Positions 11,019 through 20,194 of a stretch of 64,000 nucleotides of DNA are shown piece after piece. The stretch comes from Macrothele yani (taxonomy: Eukaryota > Arthropoda > Arachnida > Araneae > Macrothelidae), in the NCBI GenBank assembly GCA_039090855.1, contig CM076991.1:106094021-106158020 (forward strand), given 5' to 3'. Position 1 is the stretch's first letter; each line of letters starts with the position of its first letter. The translations under genes were made by a program, and so were the position numbers. The notes below the pieces were generated by a model. That model was not told where the DNA came from. It worked only from the letters and a program-made list of their open reading frames with translations, and made no database searches.

Positions 11019-11552
11019 CCTGCATTGGCCATGTGGGGTGTAGTAAAACCCCTGAAGATTTATTTCATTGAACTGCTCGTAGATTCAGTGTCAAAAATGC
11101 GGAAAACATATTTGTTTAGAACACATTTCCCCATTGTGTAAAGACTGCTTCTCTGAAAGTGTCTCAGAATAAGAACACAGTTTGGATGTTTGCATAAATC
11201 AATATTCTGAACATTCTACAACGTGTAATATGTTTTTTTTTATTAAATACTCTTCCTTTATGAATCTGTATAACCATTTAATATACGATATTGGCAACTT
11301 TTTAACCATATAAAGGTATTTGTTTCTTTCAGGTTGCAAATTGTGCAAGGGAAATGTTAATAAGTAAATTATCCTCTATTTTCAGACAGGTGGACTATAA
11401 TTTTGCAAAAAATTGTTACATTAGTTAATAAAGATTAAAAGAAGTGCTTGTTTTATGCATTTCACACAGTCCTTGAAAATACCGGTAAAATTTTAGAAAA
11501 TAATTTGGGGTGTAAGTAATAACGTAAGTACTCTTGACCTAAGCATGCAAGG
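11019..11552. mobile_element. TTAA-flanked MITE (piggyBac-like)
   Basis: The element is flanked by TTAA at 11015-11018 and 11553-11556. Its ends are CCCTGCATTGG and, reverse-complemented, CCTTGCATGC. It interrupts the Tc1 transposase exactly at the position where the sister copy reads AGCCAGTTCAAGG (about 23229). No coding sequence. piggyBac transposases integrate at TTAA, so such an element would have been mobilised in trans. Confidence 0.68.
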
Positions 11553-11602
11553 TTAACTGGCTCAGATTTGACGGAAGAGGATTTTTTTGCTCCCGGGTGT
11601 GT

Positions 11603-11764
11603 ATAACGAAGTAAATTTCTCCGTCACTTTTGGTCTACGCCGGGATTCGAACCCGAGTACGCTTATTCCGGAACAAGTCGCTCTACCAACTGAGCTACGC
11701 AGACATATATTCTGATTCCTATCTGCCTTTATGTCATGTGCGTCCTGCTGGCAGGTACGTCACA
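11603..11764 (-). repeat. TRIM 3' LTR
   Basis: Minus-strand orientation. Starts TGTGACG, ends CGTTAT, 162 bp, preceded by the polypurine tract. Near-identical to the 5' LTR at 12029-12190, which implies recent insertion. Confidence 0.88.
11633..11704 (-). tRNA. tRNA-like sequence inside the TRIM 3' LTR
   Basis: A 72-nt sequence with acceptor GTCTGCG pairing to CGTAGAC (one G-T), a four-pair D stem (GCTC/GAGC), and a five-pair T stem around TTCGAAT. The A box (TAGCTCAGTTGG) and B box (GGTTCGAATCC) are perfect. The anticodon arm is out of register by one base: CTTGT pairs with ATAAG around TCCGGA, so two bases instead of one separate it from the D stem. The bases CA follow the acceptor. Good promoters with an abnormal anticodon arm suggest a co-opted polymerase III promoter rather than a decoding tRNA. 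Confidence 0.6.
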
Positions 11765-11778
11765 TCTCCCCCCCCCCG
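11765..11778 (-). promoter_or_regulatory. TRIM polypurine tract
   Basis: Minus strand reads a G run followed by AGA and then the LTR start TGTGACG. This is the place and composition expected for the plus-strand DNA primer of an LTR retrotransposon. Confidence 0.8.
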
Positions 11779-12014
11779 AAAGAGGGCTGGGGGCATGGCC
11801 CACGGATCAGCCGTGACCATGAATCGTTGCAGGCAGACAACCACTGTAGAACGTGCACTTGAGAACTCCCAGTCAATCTGGTGTGTGGAATGCAACGTCA
11901 CACACATTTATTTTTCGAAGCACTGGAGAAGGGATTCTCTGACTTTTCCTATCTCGCGGTGTGGAAATAACATCACACCAATGCGAGATTTTGAACGGTC
12001 GGGTCATCCGGGTA

Positions 12015-12026
12015 GTTCGGGCGCCA
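12015..12026 (-). promoter_or_regulatory. TRIM primer binding site
   Basis: Minus strand reads TGGCGCCCGAAC, two bases inside the 5' LTR. It is complementary to a tRNA 3' end of the type GTTCGGGCGCCA, as used by lysine-tRNA-primed retroelements. Beyond these 12 bases the match to the known lysine primer stops. Confidence 0.8.
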
Positions 12027-12028
12027 TT

Positions 12029-12190
12029 ATAACGAAGTAAATTTCTCCGTCACTTTTGGTCTACGCCGGGATTCGAACCCGAGTACGCTTATTCCGGAAC
12101 AAGTCGCTCTACCAACTGAGCTACGCAGACATGTATTCTGATTCCTATCTGCCTTTATGTCATGTGCGTCCTGCTGGCAGGTACGTCACA
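12029..12190 (-). repeat. TRIM 5' LTR
   Basis: Minus-strand orientation, 162 bp. The only clear difference from the 3' LTR is ACATGTATTC against ACATATATTC (plus strand), just outside the tRNA-like part. Confidence 0.88.
12059..12130 (-). tRNA. tRNA-like sequence inside the TRIM 5' LTR
   Basis: Identical in sequence to the copy at 11633-11704, with the same box A, box B and irregular anticodon arm. Its position puts an internal polymerase III promoter inside the 5' LTR, in the same direction as the retroelement. Confidence 0.6.
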
Positions 12191-12242
12191 TGTGTTTTGG
12201 TAGCATGTCCAAAATATTCTCAATGGGATTCAGACAAGAGCT

Positions 12243-12714
12243 TTAGGGCCGTGGAGAGCGAGCTCGGGCCTCAGTGCTACAAAATATCCCCACCTCCCCA
12301 CCCCCTCCACTAACCACATAATCCATATTTCCGTTTCCTCACCTACCCTTCACCCACCATTCCCCTATTTCACGACAACCCGACCGGTTGCAACTCTTTA
12401 GAAGAATCTTCACGACAACCCGACTGGTTGTAACTCTGCAATTGTTTATTGTATTAAAAAGCAAGTTTTGAATTTATTAATATTTTTTACTTTTATGACA
12501 TAAATTACGCATTTTTACGCGTATTTTATGCGTCACGTAGAAAATATTTTTTTACGCGTAACTTCCCAACCCTGGTGACAGTACAGCTTGAAAAATATTC
12601 GGACACCATAAAATAATAATTAGAAAAAATTATTTTAGAAACGGGCTCTGGGCCCCCTTAGCGGCCCGCGGCCCTGTGCTACAGCACCCCTCTCCCTCCC
12701 TCTCGTCAGGCCTG
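12243..12714. mobile_element. Unclassified insertion with near 8-bp target duplication
   Basis: It sits between GAGCTTTA (12235-12242) and GAGCTTTG (12715-12722), seven of eight bases equal, which suggests a hAT-size duplication. The ends are GC-rich (GGGCCGTGGAGAGCG on the left; AGCAGGCCTGACGAG reverse-complemented on the right). The interior has two copies of ACGACAACCCGAC[CT]GGTTG near 12374 and 12412. No coding sequence. Confidence 0.55.
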
Positions 12715-13547
12715 CTGAGCTTTGTAATTTTGGTGGAAGTCGCTGTCATGCTTGCTGAACCACCGCTGAACGTATCTTGCGCGGGAAATGGTAGCATTGT
12801 CATCATGAAAGAGCCATCACCTGCTAGATAAAAGTCCACATTGCAAGATGATTTGATTGGCAACAAAGTTCAGATAATCCTTGGAGGGCACCCGACCTTA
12901 CAAGCAATATTAGTGAATTTGTTCCGTACCAACAGAACGTGCAGCACACTTTGACACCAACTCCGGAACCTTCAGTTGTGTTTACGAGGTAAGCTGGGTC
13001 CATTGCTTTATCGAGTTCCCGCCAAACTTTCTGCCTGCCATCGGTACGGAACAAGGTGCACCGAGACTAATCGGATCAAACGACTTTTTACGAGTCTACC
13101 AGCCAGTCACAGTGTCTCTGACAGCACTGCAGACGACCTTTCCAGTTTTTCGCAGAAATTAGTGGTTCCCATACAGGCATGCGACTGCCAATACCGATCC
13201 TTTTCAATTTCTTGCGCATAGTTTCGCTGAGATATGGATCGGAAACAGCCTTCATTGAACGTTTCTGTCAATTATTGCACACAGGAAGTCCTGTTTCGCC
13301 GTACAAGCCTTTTCAGATGAGGGCGATCTCGTTCCTGACAGATTGTTGTGCGCCACAGTTACGCCTCTTAGAAAACCAATGTGGGTTATTTTTCCACTGA
13401 TTAAAGACCCGGGATGTGTCACCTTTGGAGAAACTAGTCAGTTCTGCTGTTTTCAAAATCGTCGCTAGAGTCAGACCGGCACCCACAATAAGCTCTTCAT
13501 CGAACTTGGTTTTTCCCACTGTGAACAAACAACATTACAGATCAAGA

Positions 13548-14030
13548 ATCGGAGATCCAAAATTCTGAAGCGAAGCTTCAGTAACTTCGAAAGCAGTTTA
13601 CGATTGTTAGTCCCTCAAAAAATGTAGTCGCCCCCGTATGCAATTCAACCGAATCTTGACAGACGGGAAAGACGTGATGCCGTAGGTCTAACGGTATGAA
13701 AATTAGGAAGTTGTTCAGATAGGAAAGATTAAAAAAAAAGTAATGAAAAATTAGAGGTAGAATGTATGCGTTAGAGAGATTATGAATCGAAGATTAAAAA
13801 TTCTGAAGCGAAGCTTCAGTAACTCTGAAAACAGTCTTCGATTGTTAGTCCCTCAAAAGATTTAGTCACCCGTATGCAATTCAACTGAATCTTGGCAGAT
13901 TGGAAAGATGTGACACCGTACGTAGGTCCAACAGTCTTGAAATTAGGAATCAACAAATGTTCAGATATGAAAGCTTTAAAGTAAAGGTAATGAAAAATTA
14001 GAGTTTGAGCGTATGCATTGCCTGTGACTA
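13548..14030. repeat. Two ~238-bp direct repeats with a stem-loop
   Basis: ATTCTGAAGCGAAGCTTCAG starts near 13562 and 13800; the copies match over their length at roughly 80-85 percent by eye. Each starts with a perfect 7-bp hairpin (CTGAAGC, GAA loop, GCTTCAG). This block lies in the 5' region of the Tc1 element and is absent from the sister copy at 21 kb. Confidence 0.8.
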
Positions 14031-14580
14031 CATGCTAAGTAGTTGAAAAGCTAAGTTCATACTTTGATTTAAATGACTTTTTGTATGTTTTTTAATTTCA
14101 TTTTTTAAGTAATTAATTTGCGTGATCATTGTCAGGAGTAATTTTAACTGAATTAATTTTATTTACAATGTGTTGGAGATATGATACTTCGTTAGCATTT
14201 AATTATTATTATTATTATTTGTAGAACTGATTTAGCTTGGGTCTGTTAGAGCTTCATAAGCTGCCTTTAGCGAAGCCTAAAGAAATCCCAGATGGAAGCT
14301 GAAGAATTGCTTTTGCTAGGGTATGATAAAGCTTTCATGAAGCTGCTCTTTGCAAAGCAGAAAGAAGTCTCAGAAGTCCTCCGATGTGAAAGTTTTCACT
14401 TGCCATTGTTGAGAAAATCCTAAAATTTGACTGTCAGTCCTTGGGTAACTTACTCTTCTATAGAGCTGTCCTTTGCAAAGCAAGTCGAATCAAGTTAGTT
14501 CGAATCCCGTTAGTGTCAGGTGAAAAGGAAAGATAAGTACCAGAAGGGATAATTAGATTTGTCAGAATGCACGAGAAAGC
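14031..14580. other. Rest of the insertion in the Tc1 leader
   Basis: AT-rich (ATT repeats near 14200). It includes three loosely repeated blocks with AGCTTCATAAGCTG or GCTTTCATGAAGCTG followed by a CTTTGCAAAGC-like palindrome (near 14250, 14330, 14462). No gene. Confidence 0.5.
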
Positions 14581-14726
14581 TTAAGAAGGTACTGACGAGC
14601 AGTACAGTACCTTAAATAGTTGCCTAGATCACGTGGCGACGCACGTGACCAGGTATTTTGCGTACACTCTGCGTAAGTAAGGTTTACGTGCATGCATAAT
14701 GGTTTCTAATTCAGTTCCCGGTGTAT

Positions 14727-14835
14727 GTAGCATTTAAAATGCTACACATGACGGTTGGTTTATGGCATTGTTAAATGCCACAAACTAACTGTGAGTAGCA
14801 TTTAACATGGTACACACATTTTATGGCATTGCTTT
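14727..14835. repeat. Cluster of short palindromes
   Basis: GTAGCATTTAAAATGCTAC (14727-14745) is a near-perfect palindrome, followed by TGGCATTGTTAAATGCCA (about 14764-14781) and AGTAGCATTTAACATGGTAC. Together they alternate [AT]GGCATT and GTAGCATTT units. They overlap the right TA of the Tc1 element, which may have inserted into them. Confidence 0.6.
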
Positions 14836-14949
14836 AACTCACATTTGTACTATACGCAGCGTTAGGTTTACTCTGTCGCGTATCATTAAGATTTCACCAA
14901 TCTAACGGTTTCCCCTCTTTAATATTTAAAAAAATGATGCTAAAAACAC

Positions 14950-15010
14950 ATTAAAAACATTAAAAAGGGACGAGATCTTTCTGTGACCGCGTCGGTCCCT
15001 TCATCAGATC
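14950..15010 (-). repeat. Possible 3' end of an old Penelope-like or related element
   Basis: Minus strand reads CTGATGAAGGGACCGACGCG then GGTC, GAAAG and GATC, a phrase type I associate with ends of Penelope-like elements. GGGAC and GTCCC can pair across it. Too little remains for a firm call. Confidence 0.25.
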
Positions 15011-15014
15011 ATAC

Positions 15015-15235
15015 ACATTGAGCAATAGAAATGAAAAGTTGGGTGACTTAAATACAGAATGAAACTGTCATAATACAAGTACACTGCGCATGTCAAAGAA
15101 TCAGATTTACATAAAGTGGATACATTAATTTAAGTTTTGAACAACTTGAAGTTATGGCTCCAGTTTTAAAAGTAATTTCCAAGGGCAATAGAAATGAAAG
15201 TCGGGTGACTTAAATACAGAATAACAGTTATTGAT
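15015..15235. repeat. Two-copy direct repeat, ~164 bp apart
   Basis: CAATAGAAATGAAAAGTTGG and the following GGTGACTTAAATACAGAAT at about 15023 recur as CAATAGAAATGAAAGTCGGG near 15187. Confidence 0.75.
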
Positions 15236-15239
15236 TTTT

Positions 15240-15425
15240 AATATAATTATGGTTATGTTTTAGAAAATATTAAGTATTCCAAGTTATAATATGAAGTTAT
15301 TTTAATCGATGTTCAAATTTTCATCCTTGGGAACACACTTATTTATTGTGAAGGAAATGTGTACAAAAGTTTTTCCATTGGAAGTATAGGAAGCAAAATT
15401 ACTTGACGTTCACCTTAAACATAGA
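15240..15425 (+). repeat. Diverged half of the 46.3 kb TTAA MITE
   Basis: AATTATGGTTATGTTTTAG, TTTTAATCGATGTTCAAATT and CATTGGAAGTATAGG follow the order and spacing of 46,585-46,750, the right arm of that foldback MITE. Only one arm is recognisable here. Confidence 0.65.
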
Positions 15426-15520
15426 AATCTTATGTGCCTCGTGTCCTTGAGAAATAGCTGTGTGGGAACCTTAAAGGGTAGGGTAGGTAATTTTTATTAT
15501 ATCAGCAATTTAATATATTT

Positions 15521-15584
15521 AATGAAGAATTGGGAGTAACAGATTAAACACGAATGAAGAATTGGGAGTAACAGATTAAACACA
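15521..15584 (+). repeat. Exact 32-bp tandem duplication
   Basis: AATGAAGAATTGGGAGTAAC starts at 15521 and again at 15553, and the rest of the unit is repeated as well. Confidence 0.93.
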
Positions 15585-15589
15585 AATTT

Positions 15590-17825
15590 TCTATTGTTCT
15601 TCAGTTTTGCAGCAATGAGAACAAACATTTTCCACTTCGAATTTTTTTTTTTTCTTTTGGAGGGCGGTGAGATTGCTATTAATTTAAAAGACAGAATATT
15701 CATTCTGATTACGGAGGTTCTAATTGCCCGAATTTCTAATTCATGAAAATCCCTGTTGAAAGGGGGCTGGCTACTCGGCTCGGGATCTTTAAGTTCTGGG
15801 TTCAAGTCCACCTAATGATTAGTCGAAGTTCGTAAGTCTAGTTAATCCGTTGGTCCCGGGGTAGAGACTCCTCGCTATAAACAAATCTAATCTCAGTCCT
15901 CGGTGTAGCAAAAGTAGTGTCTGCTGGATACACAACACAAACCAATCAACTCTAATCGACCGCCATCGTTTCTAACACTTGTGCAATAGTATGCCACGTA
16001 ATTTGTCAATTACATTTTCAAACAAAGGAGTTTTTCTTCCGGGGATTTTTTTTTTTTTTTCACTTTTCCAGTTTTGGAGATTTTCTTGCGAAGGAATTTT
16101 TTCCGAACGATTTTTATCTAAATATGAGCGGCACTGCAAAATTGTCACTTCCAGCACTGGTGTAAAGAAACCCTTGCATGAGAAATTAAAAAATGTGTAA
16201 GTAACATAAAGTACCCTGGTTCCGAAGCGAATGGAAATAGAAAAGGAATTGGAAATAGATTAACATATTGTTTTTTTTGGTACGCCTTCCTAACTGTCGG
16301 GTCATTGTGCTCAATATGAAATGCGAATATTCATTTTTTTTTAAATTAAAAGGTGAACCTCAAATCTATTAAATTATCCGATTCGTGACCCTTCGTCCTC
16401 AAGAAATTCTGCGCTCTTATTCCCTTAAGTACGCGACGAACGGGTCCGCGCCCGCAATTCTGACGTCACTTATATTATGGAAACTCCTCTCTCCCCTGGA
16501 ATTACATATATACCGTAATACTGTACATTATTTATACATAAGTTCCTATAATTACGAAGCTGCAGAGGCGACAATGATATAAATAAACGGACGGGTGCGT
16601 TGGCGTGACCGAAAACAATGGGCTTTTGGGTGGAGATACAAACCTCGTGAATGAAAGCAATTGGAGAATCACTAAATATTGAGCATGTACTGCACTAAGC
16701 AAATTCTTCGAATATATGGCATTGTCGAGTTTTCATTATGAAATGATAAATTAATAAAATAAATGCATCACTTTCGAATGGTCAGATGACAAAATAAAAA
16801 AAATAAATAAAAAATCAATATTTCAATGAGTACGTGCAGATGTGCAATAGTAGGTGATGCACGCTTCCTAGTTGGATCGTCATGCAACGGAATAATAATG
16901 AAAATGAATTCATTTTGTGCGGGGAGGGGAGAGGGAAAAAGCCAAGGAGGATAGAATAAGGGGAGGGAGCATAACAAGCAAGCCCTACGTAAAGCTCTGA
17001 AGGCGACGCTCTGAGCGGTAGACATCTTATATTACCCTTCTGACTGCGTTCCCATCGAATTACGTACCTAACAATATAGGCAGGCTAACACTTTTAAAGC
17101 CTTCTTGAGAAAAGGAAAAATATCATGTACATTTATGGATGTAGTCTATAATATCACCAATGTTTTCTATTCTTTCCTTTCAAAGCACTGCTAAGCACGT
17201 TTTAATGCTGCGTACGACAAAAATCCCTTTAACTCGTCACACGAAAAGTACATGCTGATTAAAGTAATGCCTGAAGCCGTTCACAAACTCTGAAGTGAAG
17301 AAGAAAACCTCTCATTTATTTCATGTGGTCGAGTGAATGTTTCTGAAGACAGAATCACAACGAAATGTTACCTTAGAAACAATAGTTCGTGCTAAACTTT
17401 GATAATTTACAAAATTTTAACGAAGAGTACACGGAATATGCAAATTGAAAAACATTTGTAGCGCACAAAAAAACCTCGTTGGCGTTGATAGATTATTACT
17501 ATGTACTAATAAGAAATGCGATAATTTACGAATTTAAAACAACAACAAACAAAAAAAACAAAAAAAAAAAAAACACGGATTTTATTGTGCGCGAGAAACG
17601 AATGCTTTTTACAAAGTTTTAATAAAACGTTTTCGGGAACGTTATCTTTGACCAGGAGTTATTGAAAACTGAACAAATTTCTAATTCCTACTAGAAATGT
17701 TTGGTTATTCCATCATAAGTTTTTGATCCGCAAATACAATAGAATCTCTCTTCAGCTTTTAATGTTAGTTGAACTTCAAATGAAAAATTCCGTAAAATCA
17801 GTCATAAGCAAACTCCCTTCTCACA
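15590..17825. other. No recognisable gene
   Basis: T runs at 15640 and 16048, an A-rich run at 17540-17572. A B-box-like GGGTTCAAGTCC near 15800 may mark an old SINE. Frames such as 15972-16157 and 16768-17025 look like chance. Confidence 0.5.
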
Positions 17826-17829
17826 CGAA

Positions 17830-19185
17830 ATAAAAAACTGAAATCTTCCTTAACTTACAAAGCAACAAGTTAGTAAAATCATGCAATGCATTGATTATGA
17901 TACGCTTTCCAACATACCAGAAATTATTACTCAAGTTATGAGGAGAATGGCTGTGGAATAAATCTCGCTCCTGTGTCCTGACCTTTGACCACATTTCGAT
18001 TATATTCAACAGAACCGGTTCAGTATATACCTCAAGAATACCATACCAAAGTTTTGTCGCAATAGAAGCAGTTTTACGGAAGTTATGACAATAATGGCTG
18101 TGGAATAAATCTTGATTTTGTGCAATGACCTTTGACCCCATTTCGTTGATATTCAATAGAACCGGTTCACTATACCTTTGGAACAACATGATAACGTTTT
18201 GTCGCAATCGAAACATTTTTAGGTAAGTTATGATGCACAAGGGCAATGGAATGGATCCCACTCCAGTGTCCTGATCTTTGACCCCATTTCCAATAGGGTT
18301 CGTGCAAAGGTGGTTCCCTACCACATACTAAAATTTCATCGAAATCGAACCATATTTACGCATGTTATGACGCATAAAGGCAATGGAATGGATCCCGCTT
18401 TTATGTCCTGACCTTTGACCCCATTTCGCCCATTTTCAATAGGGTTCGTCCCCAGTGGCTCCCGACCACATACTAAAATTTCATCGATATCGAACCATAT
18501 TTACGCATGTTATGACGCATAAAGGCAATGGAATGGATTCCACTTTTATGTCCTGACCTTTGACCCCATTCCGCCCATTTTCAATAGGTTTCGTTCCCAG
18601 GTGGTTCCTTACCACATACTAAAATTTCATTGAAATCGAACCATTTTTACGCAAGTTACGATGCATAAAATGCAATGGAATAAATCCCGCTCTTATGCAC
18701 TGCCTGAACTTTGACCCCATTTCTCCAATTTTCAATAGGGTTCGTGCCCAGTGGTTCCCTACCACATACTAAAATTTCATTGAAATCGAACCATTTTTAC
18801 GCAAGTTACGATGCATAAAAGGCAATGGAATGGATCCCGCTCCTATGTCCTGACCTTTGACCCCATTTCATTTATTTTCAATAGAGATCGTCCCCGGGTG
18901 GTTCCCTACCACATACTAAAATTCCATCGAAATCGAACCATTTTTACGCAAGTTATGACGCATAAGAGCCATGGAATGGATCCTGCTCCTATATCCTGAC
19001 CTTTGACCCTGTTTCGCCCATTTTCAATAGGGTTCGTCCGCAGGTGGTCCCCTACCACATACTAAAATTTCGTCGAAATCGAACCATTTTCACGTGAGTT
19101 ATCGTGCGGACAGACGGACGGACGGACGGACAAAGCTGGAGCATATACGCTTCTTCAACCTACGGTTGGAAAGAGTAAAAAATGA
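17830..19185 (+). repeat. ~145-bp tandem array, one DR1-type motif per unit
   Basis: Eight copies of TGACCTTTGACCCC or a 1-2 base variant start at 17979, 18126, 18272, 18409, 18554, 18705, 18851 and 18997. Units also share CACATACTAAAATTTCAT, AATCGAACCATTTTTACGC and GGCAATGGAATGGATCC. The left boundary phrase is ATCATGCAATGCATTGATTA; the right end has (GGAC)n near 19115, then TTCTTCAACCTACGGTTGG. The same two end phrases bound copies at 48.3-48.9 kb (inverted) and 38.0-38.2 kb (internally deleted), so it is a dispersed element with an internal array. Confidence 0.92.
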
Positions 19186-19756
19186 GCAACTGAGGGTAAT
19201 GTAACATGGTGGCCACGCAACTTAGCTGGCTTCAATGGTGAGAGCACATGCTCTCTCCCCTTATTCTAACTCCTTGGAAAAAGCTGAGAAGCAAAGAGGA
19301 AATTGACGACGTAGTGTGATGTGTGTCAGACGATTCCCTAATGGGAAAAAATATATTGTATGTTTATTATCTATATACGTATGTATTTCTGGTAATCAAT
19401 GAAACGAAATGAAGGCGATGGAGGGTTTTCTGTAAAAGCAGATAGCTCCATCATTTTAATTTACAGTACCTCTTAACCACACATGCAAGAACAGCTACAC
19501 ACTCAGTTTAATACTGCGCATCACAAAGTATTCGGTTGAGTACAAAGCCTTTTCGCATTTTGGAGGTAAGTTTGTATTTCAGACACGTGCTAATTACATA
19601 TTCTGAAAGGAGAGCTGCCAACACATCTATGAAAGAAAAAAAAAAAAAACTTTTGGCATGATCAGTTCAATTGGGATTCTTTGCCGTAGGTTTCAAAATA
19701 GGAGACAATACGGAGCGTTTTTCTCATTCACTGTGGTTTTTCTGACGCAACGTAAT

Positions 19757-19794
<38 letters not shown>

Positions 19795-19948
19795 GATGTG
19801 CCTTGTATGGTGACCACGCTTTAATCGTTCAACTATTTTCTATTTCTGAATTAAATTTTATAAAGATTACTCACTTGTCGGTGAACCACACTCTGGGGAA
19901 CCCTTTGTGCACACACCGAATCAGAAACCAGCGGTTGCTCCGGCTTGT
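19186..19948. other. No recognisable gene; one microsatellite
   Basis: An (AC)n run at about 19760-19792 and an A run at 19636. Nothing coding recognised. Confidence 0.55.
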
Positions 19949-19952
19949 TTAA

Positions 19953-20190
19953 CCCTTTAACGACCATGACCCCAAACACTCTAAATACCACAACGCCCGA
20001 AATTGTCTGTTGGTTCACTTCTTCGTTTAATGACAACAATAGTGATCGACGGTGACTCCTGCTGATCCCTCATAAGTCGTTCAAATTTGAAAAACAAGTA
20101 AAGGTAGGAAATCTGACTCACTCCAGGTGTTTCGGGCGGCCATGGCCGTTTGTATGTACGGACGTTTTCAGCGTTATGGTCGTTAAAGAG
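19953..20190. mobile_element. TTAA-type MITE (piggyBac-like ends)
   Basis: Left end TTAA then CCCTTTAACGACCATGAC; the reverse complement of the right end is CTCTTTAACGACCATAAC. The right flank reads TTAC in place of TTAA. At 238 bp with no coding sequence, it fits a non-autonomous TTAA element. Confidence 0.65.
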
Positions 20191-20194
20191 TTAC

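Larger units (their letters stand above)
11603..12190 (-). mobile_element. TRIM: miniature LTR retrotransposon with a tRNA-like sequence in each LTR
   Basis: Read on the minus strand, this is a 588-bp element with two 162-bp direct repeats (12190-12029 and 11764-11603) that differ at about one position. They begin TGTGACGTACC. The 264-bp internal region begins, two bases after the first repeat, with TGGCGCCCGAAC. That is the classical primer binding site matching the 3' end of a lysine-type tRNA. It ends in a polypurine tract (ten G then AGA) directly before the second repeat. A 5-bp target duplication, TGTGT, flanks both sides (11598-11602, 12191-12195). The internal region has no gag or pol. 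The homologous unoccupied sequence in the Tc1 sister copy (near 23190) confirms both ends. TRIMs depend on a full LTR element for movement; none is present in this window. Confidence 0.9.
10892..13529 (-). pseudogene. Tc1-family transposase split into four pieces
   Basis: Reading on the minus strand: the N-terminal helix-turn-helix and middle lie at 13529-12715 (ATILKTAELTSFSKG, then QWKNNPHWFSKRRNCGAQQS); a PIENILDMLPKH piece at 12242-12196; an LPSNLSQ piece at 11597-11557; and the C-terminus at 11014-10892, ending IRAIVRAEGGPTRY before a TAA. The C-terminal GGPTRY is a common Tc1 ending. The start codon that is ATG in the sister copy at 21058 reads GTG here. There are many stops and frameshifts. 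Joining the pieces in the order of the sister copy gives a normal Tc1 layout, so this is one gene interrupted by insertions and not several partial copies. Confidence 0.82.
10860..14727 (-). mobile_element. Tc1-like element (family 3) broken by several insertions
   Basis: The ends are CACATACCTGCCACTGAATT on the left and, reverse-complemented on the right, CATACACCGGGAACTGAATT, with TA outside both (10858-10859, 14728-14729). The same end closes the copy at 23.37 kb. Transposase pieces run C- to N-terminal from left to right, and the 5' leader with CACGTG motifs lies near 14.6 kb (compare 20.98 kb). Comparison with that second copy shows what has been inserted: 11019-11552, 11603-12190, 12243-12714, and a block between about 13545 and 14580. 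Confidence 0.82.

Noticed and set aside
11633..11704. Functional arginine or other tRNA gene with a CCG-type anticodon
   Set aside because: The anticodon stem pairs only if the register is shifted by one base, and the sequence is duplicated exactly as part of an LTR, so decoding function is unlikely.
17821..18324. 167-residue minus-strand frame over the DR1 repeat
   Set aside because: It is an open frame through a tandem repeat with a period not matched by any protein repeat family, and the inverted copy does not preserve it.
19953..20190. Tc1-type assignment for the MITE at 19.95 kb
   Set aside because: The flanks are TTAA/TTAC and the ends start CCC, as in TTAA-targeting elements; there is no TA duplication pattern or Tc1-like terminus.
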